Source of the DNA: DAORHV01 sp964448405
Lineage (GTDB): Bacteria; Patescibacteriota; Gracilibacteria; Peribacterales; Peribacteraceae
Direction: 5' to 3'
DNA length: 64,000 nucleotides
Assembly (NCBI GenBank): GCA_964448405.1
Contig: CAYUVW010000004.1
Location: 1-64,000, forward strand
The translations under genes and the position numbers were made by a program. Shown in pieces: positions 42,985-52,519 of the stretch (positions are counted from its first letter, which is position 1; each line of letters begins with the position of its first letter). The notes beneath the pieces were generated by a model that had not been told where the DNA came from, did no database searches, and saw only the letters and a list, made by a program, of their open reading frames with translations.

Positions 42985-44199
42985 TTAGTCGTACCGCAGC
43001 GCTTCCATGGGGCTTAAGTCTGCCGCACGCTTGGCCGGGTAAATGCCGAAGACCAAGCCGATGAACACCGCCATGCCAACGGCCATGGCAATGGCGACGA
43101 ATGAAAGCGAATACGGAATGGGCCCCAATGCACCGGATGCAACTTTGGCCAACAGCCAACCAAGTCCACCGCCGCAGAGAATACCGACAACGCCGCCGGT
43201 GAGCGTAAGGGAAACCGCTTCCAGCAAGAACTGAAGCAGGATATCGATTTTGCGTGCGCCAACCGCTTTGCGCAGACCGATTTCGCGCGTGCGTTCGGTG
43301 ACCGAGACCAACATGATGTTCATGATGCCGATACCGCCGACTAACAACGAAATAGCCGCAACAAGCGAAAGAAAGACGGTCAGGCCCAACGTGACGGAGT
43401 TCACGATGCCGGTGACTTGTTCGGAACTGCGCACGATGAAGTCATCTTTCTCGGAATCGTCGGTGGGGTTGTCGATACGATGCTGCTGGCGCAACAGGAG
43501 CTTTACGTCTTCGGTGGCAATCGCGGGGTCCCCCACCGCCTTTAGTGTCATGTAAGTGAGGTACTTTTGCCCGGTAATGGAGCGAGCGGTGGAAAATGGG
43601 ATATAGACCGGCTTGTCTAAGTCCGAAAGCAGCAACGACCCCATGCTCTGCACTACGCCGATGACCGTGAAGGGAAACTCTCCAATTTTGATCTTTTTCC
43701 CGAGCGGATCGACGTTGCCGAAGAGATCCAATGCGGTTTGATGCGATACCACCGCAACGAACTTGGCACCGTCTTCATCGGTCGTTTCCAACATGCGGCC
43801 GACATCCATTTTCAACCCGTAGTTGCCGAAGATTTCGCGACGCGTGCCCATGACCATGGGCGAAACCTCCTCTTTGCCATAGGCAACCGGCTGGCTGACC
43901 AGAATGATCGGCGATACATCGCGAACGGTGGAAAGCTTGCTCACCGCCTCGAAATCGTCGTAGACCAACGATTCCAAATTGCTGCCGAACTTCTGCAGGC
44001 CGACAGGGAACACGTCCACGGTTCCGCTGCCGATGGAATCGATTTGATCCAAGATATAGTTCTGAAAACTATTGCCGATGCTCACCATGAGTACGACCGA
44101 CCCGACGCCGATGATAATGCCGAGCATGGTCAGTATGGACCGACTGCGATTCACGGTAATGCCGGCATAGGCGATGCGGATGGTGTCGGAGAGGAGCAT
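42985..44199 (-). CDS. MacB/YknZ-type ABC transporter permease
   Basis: The 404-residue permease has the family plan: an N-terminal helix (TLNRSRSILTMLGIIIGVGS region), a large extracytoplasmic MacB-type domain, then three helices near the C-terminus with the FtsX core (MLVSVTERTREIGLRKAVGA). It is the last gene of the operon. It starts 4 bases after the preceding stop with no Shine-Dalgarno, so translation is probably coupled. It is a paralogue of the upstream permease and may form a heterodimer. Confidence 0.93.
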   Translation of the reverse strand: MLLSDTIRIAYAGITVNRSRSILTMLGIIIGVGSVVLMVSIGNSFQNYILDQIDSIGSGTVDVFPVGLQKFGSNLESLVYDDFEAVSKLSTVRDVSPIILVSQPVAYGKEEVSPMVMGTRREIFGNYGLKMDVGRMLETTDEDGAKFVAVVSHQTALDLFGNVDPLGKKIKIGEFPFTVIGVVQSMGSLLLSDLDKPVYIPFSTARSITGQKYLTYMTLKAVGDPAIATEDVKLLLRQQHRIDNPTDDSEKDDFIVRSSEQVTGIVNSVTLGLTVFLSLVAAISLLVGGIGIMNIMLVSVTERTREIGLRKAVGARKIDILLQFLLEAVSLTLTGGVVGILCGGGLGWLLAKVASGALGPIPYSLSFVAIAMAVGMAVFIGLVFGIYPAKRAADLSPMEALRYD

Positions 44200-44203
44200 T
44201 GCT

Positions 44204-45430
44204 TTATTCGTAGCGGAGGGATTCCATCGGACTCAAATTGGCGGCTTTCCTGGCCGGAGCGATGCCGAACACCAAACCGGTGACGGCAGCCATGCCGAAT
44301 GCAGCCAGCATGGACCCCCATGAAATAACGAAGACATAGGTGGACAACAAGTTTTTCACGATGGCGGCGGCAAACCAAGCAATGGCGATTCCGCCAGCGG
44401 CGCCAATGAATCCGCCGGCTAACGTAAGAATGACGGCTTCGGTCAAAAACTGGAGCAGAATATCGTTTCGCTTCGCACCAACGGCCTTTCGCAAACCGAT
44501 TTCGCGGGTCCGTTCGGTGACCGAAACGATCATGATGTTCATAATGCCAATGCCGCCGACCAGCAGCGAAATGCTGGCGATGGTCGTAATGAACAAGGTA
44601 ATGCCAAGCGAAACCCCGCCAAGAATATCGTTGGCTTGCGACGAGGTGCGCACACCAAAGTCGTCTTTCTTGGGGTCGTCTTTGGGATTGTCGATTTTGT
44701 GTCGCTGCCGCAGCAACAACTTCACATCCTCCAACGCCACTTCCGGATTCACGGTCGAACGCATGGTGATGTAATTGACGTGCTTTTGGCCGGTGACTTG
44801 GCGGGCGGTTTTATACGGAACGTAAATACGGTCGTCGACGTTCTGGAAAAACTGCGAGCCGATCGGCTTTACCGTCCCGATGACCGTATAATGCGCCTCT
44901 CCGATTTTGATGCGTTTTCCGAGCGGGTCATTCTGACCGAACAACTTTTCACTGGCATCCGAACCCAAAACAGCAACGTATTTCGCGCCTTCATTGTCGG
45001 CATCTTCCATCAGGCGGCCAGTTCGCAAATAAATATTCTGATTATCGAAAAAGTGCGGCACTGCGCCGAGCACGCGCGGGCTTGCCTCTTGCGTACCGTA
45101 CGACACGGTACCGGGGATGAAGATGATAGGCGCCAGCGTTTCAATCGTTTTCAACCTCTGTAGGGCATCCACGTCATCGAACGTCAGGCTGTCAAAACCA
45201 GTAGCAAGTGGGTTGGGGCCGCCATCGGTGCTTCCGGGGAAAATCACCATACTCCGAGAACCCAAGCTGCTGATTTGACTGAGAATAACGCGCTCCATAC
45301 TGGCGCCGATCGAACTCATGAGGACGACCGAACCGACACCGATAATGATTCCGAGCATGGTCAGCGCAGCGCGTGAACGATTCACGCCCACCGCTTTCAT
45401 GGCCGTTCGGAATGTATCGGAAATGCGCAT
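44204..45430 (-). CDS. MacB/YknZ-type ABC transporter permease
   Basis: The 408-residue paralogue of the next permease, with the same layout: start helix (AALTMLGIIIGVGSVVLMSS), MacB-type extracytoplasmic domain and C-terminal FtsX core (VSVTERTREIGLRKAVGAKR). It lies 4 bases after the ATPase stop. Two different permeases in one unit suggest a heterodimeric channel, where YknWXYZ of Bacillus has one. Confidence 0.93.
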   Translation of the reverse strand: MRISDTFRTAMKAVGVNRSRAALTMLGIIIGVGSVVLMSSIGASMERVILSQISSLGSRSMVIFPGSTDGGPNPLATGFDSLTFDDVDALQRLKTIETLAPIIFIPGTVSYGTQEASPRVLGAVPHFFDNQNIYLRTGRLMEDADNEGAKYVAVLGSDASEKLFGQNDPLGKRIKIGEAHYTVIGTVKPIGSQFFQNVDDRIYVPYKTARQVTGQKHVNYITMRSTVNPEVALEDVKLLLRQRHKIDNPKDDPKKDDFGVRTSSQANDILGGVSLGITLFITTIASISLLVGGIGIMNIMIVSVTERTREIGLRKAVGAKRNDILLQFLTEAVILTLAGGFIGAAGGIAIAWFAAAIVKNLLSTYVFVISWGSMLAAFGMAAVTGLVFGIAPARKAANLSPMESLRYE

Positions 45431-45434
45431 GGGA

Positions 45435-46169
45435 TTACTTCAGTTCCTTCAGGGAGCCGGCAAATTTGCGCTTGAAGTCGCGCGAATCGGATTCAATGTG
45501 TCCGTCTTTAATATTGATGATGCGTTCGGCATTTTCAGCCGTGGTGCGCTCATGGGTGACCAAGATGATGGTATGGCCGTCTTTGTGCAGTTGCTGCAGC
45601 GCTTGCATGACCGCGATTCCAGAGGCGGAGTCCAGGTTGCCGGTGGGTTCATCGGCAAAAATGACATCCGGGTCGGTTACCAAAGCACGGGCAATCGCCA
45701 CGCGCTGCTTTTGACCACCGGACAGCTGGCTGCTCATGTAATCTTTGCGATCGCCAAGACCGACTGTTTCCACCGCCTTGAGTGCGCGCGCGGCGCGTTC
45801 TTTGGCCGGGATCGTGGGGTGATACAACAGCGGCAACATGACGTTCTGCGTCACGGTGGTGCGCGGCAAAAGGTTGAACGCCTGGAACACGAAGCTCACG
45901 CGCGTGGCACGAATGCGGGCCAGATCGTCATCGTCCATGCGTTGGGTCGGCTCACCCTGAAACAGGTACGTTCCGCTGGTCTGCAAATCCAAGAATCCCA
46001 GAATTTGCATGAGCGTGGACTTGCCAGATCCGGACGGACCCATAATGGCAACGAATTCACCCTTGTTGATCGACAGATCCAATGAATGCAGCACCGGCGT
46101 CTCGATCCCTTCGTTAAAGTACGATTTGCTCAGGCCGCGAATTTCGATGAGTGGAACGTTCTTCTCCAT
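45435..46169 (-). CDS. ABC transporter ATP-binding protein, MacB/LolD/YknY type
   Basis: The 244-residue ATPase powers the two permeases. Walker A GPSGSGKST, signature LSGGQKQRVAIARAL, Walker B DVIFADEPTGNLDS and the switch His in LVTHE are all intact. The sequence is closest in style to the MacB/LolD group (three-residue DLARIR Q-loop region present as FVFQAFNLLPR). The start follows the adaptor stop by 2 bases. Confidence 0.96.
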   Translation of the reverse strand: MEKNVPLIEIRGLSKSYFNEGIETPVLHSLDLSINKGEFVAIMGPSGSGKSTLMQILGFLDLQTSGTYLFQGEPTQRMDDDDLARIRATRVSFVFQAFNLLPRTTVTQNVMLPLLYHPTIPAKERAARALKAVETVGLGDRKDYMSSQLSGGQKQRVAIARALVTDPDVIFADEPTGNLDSASGIAVMQALQQLHKDGHTIILVTHERTTAENAERIINIKDGHIESDSRDFKRKFAGSLKELK

Positions 46170-46171
46170 GG

Positions 46172-47941
46172 TTATTTGACGAGAACGACAACCGTTTCCC
46201 CCTCTTCCACGCCGGTGACCTGAATATCGCCGTTGCTGCCGTCGATTCCGGTGGTAACCGTACGCTCTTCCACGGTCTTGCCGTCGGACTTCAGAATGCG
46301 AACGATCTTCTTTCCTTCGCGCTCTAGCACGGCCCGCAGCGGAACGCTCACCACATCTTTGCTGATGCCGGTGATGATTTCGGCGTCGCCGGTCATGCCG
46401 ATCTTCAGCGCTTCTTTGGGCGCTACGAAGTCCAGTTTCACACGGTACTTCGGCACGCCGTCGCGGTCGGTGGCACCCGGATCAATTTCGCCCACGCGCA
46501 AAGGAATGGGGAAGCCGCGGAATGCATCCAGTTCAATGGAACCGCTCTGGCTGACCTGCACTTTGGGAATGTCGATTTCCGAAACGAACATCTCTATGCG
46601 ATACGGCGTGTTGCCGAGCAGCGTAATGGACGGAGTCGTGCTTGGACGCATTTCACCTGCCTTCACATTCACTTTCGTGACCATGCCGTCTACCGGGGCA
46701 ACGAGAATTGTATCGTTGAACTGAGCGGCGGCACGGGCCAAGTCTGCCTGGGCCTGACGAACGCGTGCTTGGGCGGAATCGACATCGGTTTGGCGAGCAG
46801 GAGCCTTCTTCAGCGCCAGCTGAGCCTCTTCGATTTGCAGGGCGGTTTGGTAGGTGGAAATATCGGCCTTCGCACGGTCGAGTGTGCCTTGCAGACTGGT
46901 GATGCTCGATTGCTCGGTGGCGATGCGCGTGTCGTAACTTGCGGAGGCGTCGCGCAAACTCTTGGCAGCGGAATCGAGTGCGGAAAACGCCGCCTGAACG
47001 TTGGTCTTTTGCGTTGCAATGCTGGTTTTATGCGTCTCGCGACTGGCGTTGGTGAAGTAGCTGGTCAACGGAAGATTCGAAATAAAATCGTACGAGCGGC
47101 TCACGTTATCCGCCGCAGAGCCGACTGCAGTCCGCGCAGACTCCAAATTCCTCAACGCACTCTGGTAATCCAGCGCGTTCACTGCAGAGCTCTGCAGTGC
47201 GCTCAGCGCGTTCTCTGCATTGGTACGAGTGGTGCGCAGGGAGTCATACTCACCGGTGGGATTCTTCACGAGCGCATCCTGCACTTCGTTGCTGTTGAAT
47301 ACTCCCATTGTGGCGTTCAGGGCGGTTTTTGCCGATGCCAAATACTGCGAAATACTGCTGTTGGCGGTCGTTACCTGGCCGGACAATCCGGTGGATGCCT
47401 CGGACTTCAGCACCGACAACTTCAACTCCGATGTCTTCAAGTTCGCCTCTGCGCTCAGCGCGGTCTGACGAGCGGCATCCAATGCGGCGCGCTTGTTGGC
47501 AACCGATGCTTCGGCGATGGCAATGTCTTCGGGGCGAGCGCCTTCGGTCAGTGCTTGCAGGGTGGCCTTGGCGGACTGCACGTTTGCCGATGCCGAAGCG
47601 ATGCTGGCCGAGAGTGTTCCTGAACGCAGGGAGGCAAGTCGTTGACCGGCCTTCACGCGATCACCTTCTTTGACTTCGACGCGATACACCACGTCGGTAA
47701 TGGGAAACTGCAACTCAAGATCCTTCTCGGACACCACGGTGCCCACTGCCTCTACCGTCTGCATCAAATCTCCGCGAACGGCTGTGGCGGTGACATACGT
47801 GGCCTGCTTGGGCTGGGAAACGGAGATGACGATACCCACAATGAAGAGAGCAACGGCACCAAGGACAAACTTCCAAAGATGACGACGAACGAACCGCCAG
47901 GCAATACCAAGGAAGCGAAGGGGGGTGGCAAGAAGAGACAT
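46172..47941 (-). CDS. HlyD/YknX-type efflux adaptor (membrane fusion protein)
   Basis: The 589-residue protein has one N-terminal membrane helix (about 25-44), a lipoyl half-motif (LQFPITDVVYRVEVKEGDRV), a very long alpha-hairpin (about 105-380, rich in Ala, Ser, Leu, Asn), a second lipoyl half (ILVAPVDGMVTKVNVKAGEM) and beta-barrel/MPD domains. In monoderms such adaptors act on the outer face with MacB-type transporters. The coiled region is much longer than in typical YknX, consistent with bridging a thick envelope. Confidence 0.92.
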   Translation of the reverse strand: MSLLATPLRFLGIAWRFVRRHLWKFVLGAVALFIVGIVISVSQPKQATYVTATAVRGDLMQTVEAVGTVVSEKDLELQFPITDVVYRVEVKEGDRVKAGQRLASLRSGTLSASIASASANVQSAKATLQALTEGARPEDIAIAEASVANKRAALDAARQTALSAEANLKTSELKLSVLKSEASTGLSGQVTTANSSISQYLASAKTALNATMGVFNSNEVQDALVKNPTGEYDSLRTTRTNAENALSALQSSAVNALDYQSALRNLESARTAVGSAADNVSRSYDFISNLPLTSYFTNASRETHKTSIATQKTNVQAAFSALDSAAKSLRDASASYDTRIATEQSSITSLQGTLDRAKADISTYQTALQIEEAQLALKKAPARQTDVDSAQARVRQAQADLARAAAQFNDTILVAPVDGMVTKVNVKAGEMRPSTTPSITLLGNTPYRIEMFVSEIDIPKVQVSQSGSIELDAFRGFPIPLRVGEIDPGATDRDGVPKYRVKLDFVAPKEALKIGMTGDAEIITGISKDVVSVPLRAVLEREGKKIVRILKSDGKTVEERTVTTGIDGSNGDIQVTGVEEGETVVVLVK

Positions 47942-47945
47942 CGGA

Positions 47946-48389
47946 CTACAGGGAGGAAGAAGATGAATGGGCGTCGATCAGTTTTCTATAGATACGAGTC
48001 ATGTCTTGCTGGTCTTTCGTCGTCAGGGGGTTGAGGATCGATTTCAGAAGGATCGTGTGGCGTTGCATGGTTTCGCGCATGAGTTTGCGGCCCTTCGGCG
48101 TAATGCGCAAACGCACCAACTTACGGTTCTTCTCATCGGCCAGGCGCTGGATACACCCAAGTCGCACCAAGCGGGCAACGAACGTCGTGGCAGTGGGAGC
48201 GGTAATCATCAGGATGCCGGCTAAATCTTTCATCGTGATCCCCGCACGCTCCTGAATCACGCACAGTGCATGCATTTGCAACCAATTCTTCACGCAGTGC
48301 TCATCCAGCGGACCTTCCGCCATTTTTCGATGCATGATACGACTGAAGCTGAATACCAAGTCGATGAGATCGTCCGTAGTTACACTCAT
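47946..48389 (-). CDS. MarR-family transcriptional regulator
   Basis: The 147-residue protein has the MarR winged helix: helix 3-4 ITMKDLAGILMITAPTATTFVARLVRLG, wing RLADEKNRKLVRLRITPKG, then dimerisation helices. It is the first gene of the efflux operon, 4 bases before the adaptor, so it very likely controls this unit and itself. The palindrome GGAATATTCC in its promoter is a likely operator. The ligand is unknown. Confidence 0.93.
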   Translation of the reverse strand: MSVTTDDLIDLVFSFSRIMHRKMAEGPLDEHCVKNWLQMHALCVIQERAGITMKDLAGILMITAPTATTFVARLVRLGCIQRLADEKNRKLVRLRITPKGRKLMRETMQRHTILLKSILNPLTTKDQQDMTRIYRKLIDAHSSSSSL

Positions 48390-48419
48390 CGTAAGTGAAG
48401 TAAATGATTAGGGTAGCAA

Positions 48420-48449
48420 AGTATATGACGGAATATTCCTTTGGGTCAA
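48420..48449 (-). promoter_or_regulatory. Efflux operon promoter with a palindrome
   Basis: On the - strand TTGACC (48444-48449), 18 bases, TATACT (48420-48425). The perfect palindrome GGAATATTCC (48430-48439) lies between the boxes, where a repressor would block RNA polymerase. Confidence 0.7.
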
Positions 48450-48517
48450 GCGTCAAAGACCGCCAATACGGTGACGTTCGTCGAGACGCATTCTTTCATC
48501 ACAGGAACGAACCTGGG

Positions 48518-49348
48518 CTAGCGGCGCAGCGCTTTCAGCGACTGCATCGCCTCCTCTACGGCTTCATCCAGGGGGCGGAAGCCGATTCCTTCCGTTTCGA
48601 TCTTGGCGGTACTAAGGACGCAATTGCTCCGACCGGTCTTGGTGACGGTCAATAAATCGTCCTGCGAAATGCGCGTGAACACATGGCTGGGATCCACAAT
48701 ATTCTTGTACCGAACCATCATTTCATACGGTGAAATGGCGCCGGGATTCACCATGTTGTAAATGCCGGTCTTGCGCTTGGCGATGAGCGCTTGCGTGGCG
48801 GCAATGAAATCCGGGATGTACGTGAGCGAATTGCGAACATCCAGCACTTTCGAATATTTCCGTACTTTGCTAATCAGGCTGCGCGGGTGATCGGTTCCGT
48901 CGAACGGCATCCGCAAACGCAGCTGCAACACGGGGAAATCCTTCAACAGCTGATCGGACCACAGCTTGGATCGAGCATAGAAACTTCCGTAAAAATTCGG
49001 CGGATCTTCCTCGGTGAAGCCGCTGCCGCCTTTTTCACCCTCGTAAATGCAGCCGGAGCCAACATGGACCCAGTAGATGCCGCGCTTCGAGCACTCGTCG
49101 AGCAAGACGAGCGGCCCGGTGACGTTGCTGCGAATGGTCTCCATTTTGTGCTCTTCACACCAATCCACATTCGGACGGCCGGTCTTGCCGGCGGCATTGA
49201 TGACGATATCCGGCTTCAGCTCATCCAGAATTGCCGCCACGGCAACGGCATCTGCAACGTCGGTCGATGGCAAATGCGCTTGCGGATACACGGCCTTCAA
49301 ATGCGTGCCAATAAATCCCTTTCCGCCGAAGATGACGATGGTCTCCAT
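48518..49348 (-). CDS. RmlD-like NAD(P)-dependent sugar-nucleotide reductase
   Basis: The 276-residue short-chain reductase has a dinucleotide motif GGKGFIGTHL and the catalytic YARSK (Tyr-x-x-x-Lys), with NAAGKTGRPNVDW typical of dTDP-4-dehydrorhamnose reductase and plant UER/NRS enzymes. Its likely role is a sugar-nucleotide reduction for surface glycans, though no other rml gene is in the window. ATG 49348 is 6 bases after a TACAAT box. Confidence 0.82.
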   Translation of the reverse strand: METIVIFGGKGFIGTHLKAVYPQAHLPSTDVADAVAVAAILDELKPDIVINAAGKTGRPNVDWCEEHKMETIRSNVTGPLVLLDECSKRGIYWVHVGSGCIYEGEKGGSGFTEEDPPNFYGSFYARSKLWSDQLLKDFPVLQLRLRMPFDGTDHPRSLISKVRKYSKVLDVRNSLTYIPDFIAATQALIAKRKTGIYNMVNPGAISPYEMMVRYKNIVDPSHVFTRISQDDLLTVTKTGRSNCVLSTAKIETEGIGFRPLDEAVEEAMQSLKALRR

Positions 49349-49354
49349 GAAACC

Positions 49355-49360
49355 ATTGTA
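49355..49360 (-). promoter_or_regulatory. -10 box, leaderless start of the reductase
   Basis: TACAAT on the - strand (49355-49360) ends 6 bases before the ATG at 49348. Confidence 0.6.
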
Positions 49361-49394
49361 GAATGAGTGCGCCAGGATTCCCAATCGGACACGC

Positions 49395-49400
49395 TATCGT
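49395..49400 (+). promoter_or_regulatory. -10 box of the YgjP-like gene
   Basis: TATCGT (49395-49400) ends 8 bases before the ATG at 49409. The match is fair. Confidence 0.35.
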
Positions 49401-49408
49401 TAGGATCC

Positions 49409-50119
49409 ATGCCGCCCATGAACGACAGTCCGCTCCCCTATCGGGTCGAACGAACGCGCAACCGCTGCTCGCGCGGCATTTGCACCGACGAAGCCATTAT
49501 CATCCGACTGGCACGCGGACTCAGTGCGGCAGAAGAGCAACGCCATATTGAAAATTTACTCGGACGCATCAGCAAGGCGTTTCTGCGCATGCAGCAAAAG
49601 ACGTTGGTTGACCCCTTCAGGCCGCTGCTGAATGCCGAACAACAGGAGCTCGACGTCACCGTCTCTTCCGGTCGCGTGTACCGCTTTACGCTGACGGAAG
49701 GCGGCCGCTTCCGCGCAGAAAACACCCCCAACGGCTGGACGCTTACGGTCCCGAGACTTCTTTCAAAAGCTCAGCTACACCGACAGTTATGGCACTGCAT
49801 CAGTATGAGCGAATACCGCGAAATGGTCGCGCTCATCGATGCCATTAACCAAGATACGCTGGCACTGAATGTGCGCGACGTGAAACTCCGATTTGCCAGA
49901 TCCAAATGGGGCAGTTGCTCCGGGGACGGAACGATTATGCTGAATGCAGCACTCTTGTTCACGCCACGTACCACACTGCACTACGTCATCGTCCACGAGT
50001 TGGCGCATATTCAGCACCCCAATCACTCGGCACGCTTCTGGGCAACCGTGGAAGCTGCCATGCCCGGCTACGAATTGGAGCGCAAGGCACTGAAGGAGTA
50101 CAGGCTGCCGAAACTCTAG
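49409..50119 (+). CDS. YgjP/M48-like zinc metallopeptidase (DUF45)
   Basis: The 236-residue protein ends with the gluzincin motif HELAH plus a downstream His (VHELAHIQHPNHSARFW), and the family signature SKWGSCSGDGTIMLNAALL, both typical of YgjP/DUF45 proteins. The substrate is unknown. The N-terminus varies: ATG 49367, 49409 or 49418 are possible; I chose 49409 by promoter spacing. Confidence 0.85.
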   Translation: MPPMNDSPLPYRVERTRNRCSRGICTDEAIIIRLARGLSAAEEQRHIENLLGRISKAFLRMQQKTLVDPFRPLLNAEQQELDVTVSSGRVYRFTLTEGGRFRAENTPNGWTLTVPRLLSKAQLHRQLWHCISMSEYREMVALIDAINQDTLALNVRDVKLRFARSKWGSCSGDGTIMLNAALLFTPRTTLHYVIVHELAHIQHPNHSARFWATVEAAMPGYELERKALKEYRLPKL

Positions 50120-50140
50120 TCGCCCGCTTACCCGCCGGAA

Positions 50141-50230
50141 CTCCAAGGCTCCCAGATTCCTGGGGCTCCAGCAAAGCATGTTTTAGGTATTCGGGAATCC
50201 TGGAGTCATGGAGTCCTTGGAGCCTTTTTT
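50141..50230 (+). terminator. Long imperfect hairpin and terminator before ftsK
   Basis: CTCCAAGG (50141-50148) pairs with CCTTGGAG (50215-50222), with further partial pairing of CCAGATTCC and GGAATCCTGG inside. A T-run (50225-50230) follows. Confidence 0.75.
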
Positions 50231-50258
50231 CTCTGTGTGACTTCTCGCCCGTTTGTTA

Positions 50259-50264
50259 TAGAAT
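50259..50264 (+). promoter_or_regulatory. -10 box, leaderless start of ftsK
   Basis: TAGAAT (50259-50264) ends 7 bases before the ATG at 50272. It places the nearer in-frame ATG at 50263 inside the -10 box. Confidence 0.6.
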
Positions 50265-50271
50265 GGGATAC

Positions 50272-52503
50272 ATGCCGAAGGTCCGACGAAAAACCACCAT
50301 CAAGCGACGCAGGAGCCGAAAAGACAAGAGCATGGAGCTGCAAGACCACACCCGTCGCCAACTGCGGGCGATTGTGTTCGTGGGAGTCGGCATTGTTCTG
50401 CTGCTCGCGTTGCAAGACAGCGCTGGCTCGCTCGGCGGAGCCATTGGACGCGGATTAAAAGTACTGTTCGGGGATTGGAGCATGTTATTCCCCATGTTCC
50501 TGATCGTCTTGGGTACCTTGCTGCTCTTCGCCAGCGGGCCAAAAGTGGAAGCCAAGCGCACCTGGGGTCCGGCATTGTCGCTCTTTGCCTTCCTAGGACT
50601 TATTCACCTGCACACGCCCGTCACCGGAACAATCGCCAACGAATTGGACACCGTTGCCGGCGCGGTCGGTTTCATGGCGGCATTCCCGTTCATCACGTTC
50701 CTCAGCGCCCAAGTCGGCTACGTGGTGCTTTCGATTGGATTCATTGCCGGCTTGTTCATTACCTTCGAGCCCGACATTCCTGCAATTCTGCGCCAGTTGA
50801 AGCCCGAGGAAAGCAGTAAGAAGGTTATTCGCCAGCGCGAAGCCGTGGTGGAACAAGAAGAGGAAATGGATGATGCAGACCTTATTGAGCGCGGCGCCAA
50901 GCTGGATCAGGAAGAAGATGAAGAAGAGCCTGTCATCCCCGACTTGAACATCGTCCGTCCGGCGTTCGCCGAGCGCAAAATTGAAGAAGATGAAGCACCC
51001 AAGAAGCCTGTGGCTAAGACCAAGCCCAACGGCATGATTGAAATGAAGGACACCCGTTTCGAGGAGTGGAAATTCCCCGAGCTGGAACTCTTGGAAGGCA
51101 AGCACAGCGAACTCACGGTGAAGGACGAAGACCTGAAGTCACAGGCGGTCCTGATCCAACAGAAACTCTCCGAGTTCGACATCGCCGTGACGATGAAGGA
51201 CGCGCACCCTGGCCCCACCGTCACCCAGTTCACGCTGCAGCCGTCCGAAGGCGTGAAGCTGAGCAAGATCGAAAGCCTGAAAGATGACCTGGCGCTCGCG
51301 TTGGCGGCCCAGAGTCTGCGCATTGAGGCGCCAATTCCGGGCAAAGCTTTGGTCGGCATTGAAATGCCGAACGCCATTCGCTCGACCGTGTACCTGCGTG
51401 AATTACTGGAAAGCACGTCGTTCCGCCAATCGGACTCCCCTCTTACCATTCCGCTCGGACGCGGAGTCTCGGGCGATGCAGTCGTAGCGACAATCGAAGA
51501 CATGCCGCACTTGCTCATCGCCGGCGCAACCGGTGCAGGTAAGTCGGTGTGTATGAACACCTTCTTGATTTCGCTGTTGTTCCAGAACGCACCGCACGAA
51601 CTCAAGTTCATTCTCATCGACCCCAAGCGCGTAGAGCTCATGCCGTACAACGGCATCCCCCACCTGCTGACGCCGGTCATCACGGAATCGGACAAAGCTC
51701 TTCAGGCACTGCGTTGGGCGATTGCTGAAATGGGTCGCCGTCTGCACCGCTTCTCGGAAGCCGGTGTGCGTAACCTGACTGAGTTCAACGAAAAGCAGCA
51801 AGACGAAGAGAAGATCCTGCCGCGTATCGTGATTGTGATCGACGAGTTGGCAGACTTGATGATGCGCCAGCACCGCAAAGACACAGAGACTATGATCGCG
51901 CGCATCGCTCAAATGGCTCGCGCCGTCGGCATGCACCTTATCATCGCCACACAGCGCCCCAGCGTGGACGTCATCACCGGTCTCATTAAGGCTAACATCC
52001 CCACCCGCATCGCATTCCGCGTGGTAAGCGCCATCGACTCGCGCACCATCCTGGACTCTATTGGTGCCGAAGACCTGCTCGGCAAAGGCGACATGCTGTA
52101 CATGACGGCCGCAACGCCCAACCCCGTACGCATTCAGGGCATCTACGTCTCCACCAAAGAAGTGGAACGCGTGATTAACGCCGTGAAAGTAGCCGGCGGC
52201 GGCGTGCTGACGGAGGAAATCACACTGGGCAACGGCGACGACAACGCCAATAACACCGGACAGGGAACGGCCAGCATCGATCTGGACGCCGACGACAACG
52301 GCGGCGATGACCTCTTCTTCGATGCCGTGCGGGTAGTGCAGGCTTCCAAGAAGGCCTCGGCAAGCTTGCTCCAGCGCCAGCTGAAGGTGGGCTACGCGCG
52401 TGCCGCCCGCCTGCTCGACATCATGGAAGAGAAAGGCCTTATCGGCCCCGCCGACGGCGCCAAAGCCCGCAAGATCTTCGTGTCCGAGGACGCGTCGATC
52501 TGA
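50272..52503 (+). CDS. ftsK: DNA translocase FtsK/SpoIIIE
   Basis: The 743-residue protein has a basic start, four membrane helices (about 30-165), an acidic linker (about 175-275, many Glu and Lys) and the motor domain. Walker A is GATGAGKSV and Walker B region ILIDPKRVELMPYNGIPHLL. The gamma domain follows (SASLLQRQLKVGYARAARLL), which reads KOPS-type sequences. The short linker fits a SpoIIIE-like size. It moves chromosomes at division. Start by leaderless spacing. Confidence 0.95.
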   Translation: MPKVRRKTTIKRRRSRKDKSMELQDHTRRQLRAIVFVGVGIVLLLALQDSAGSLGGAIGRGLKVLFGDWSMLFPMFLIVLGTLLLFASGPKVEAKRTWGPALSLFAFLGLIHLHTPVTGTIANELDTVAGAVGFMAAFPFITFLSAQVGYVVLSIGFIAGLFITFEPDIPAILRQLKPEESSKKVIRQREAVVEQEEEMDDADLIERGAKLDQEEDEEEPVIPDLNIVRPAFAERKIEEDEAPKKPVAKTKPNGMIEMKDTRFEEWKFPELELLEGKHSELTVKDEDLKSQAVLIQQKLSEFDIAVTMKDAHPGPTVTQFTLQPSEGVKLSKIESLKDDLALALAAQSLRIEAPIPGKALVGIEMPNAIRSTVYLRELLESTSFRQSDSPLTIPLGRGVSGDAVVATIEDMPHLLIAGATGAGKSVCMNTFLISLLFQNAPHELKFILIDPKRVELMPYNGIPHLLTPVITESDKALQALRWAIAEMGRRLHRFSEAGVRNLTEFNEKQQDEEKILPRIVIVIDELADLMMRQHRKDTETMIARIAQMARAVGMHLIIATQRPSVDVITGLIKANIPTRIAFRVVSAIDSRTILDSIGAEDLLGKGDMLYMTAATPNPVRIQGIYVSTKEVERVINAVKVAGGGVLTEEITLGNGDDNANNTGQGTASIDLDADDNGGDDLFFDAVRVVQASKKASASLLQRQLKVGYARAARLLDIMEEKGLIGPADGAKARKIFVSEDASI

Positions 52504-52519
52504 TCACATTTCTCTACGT

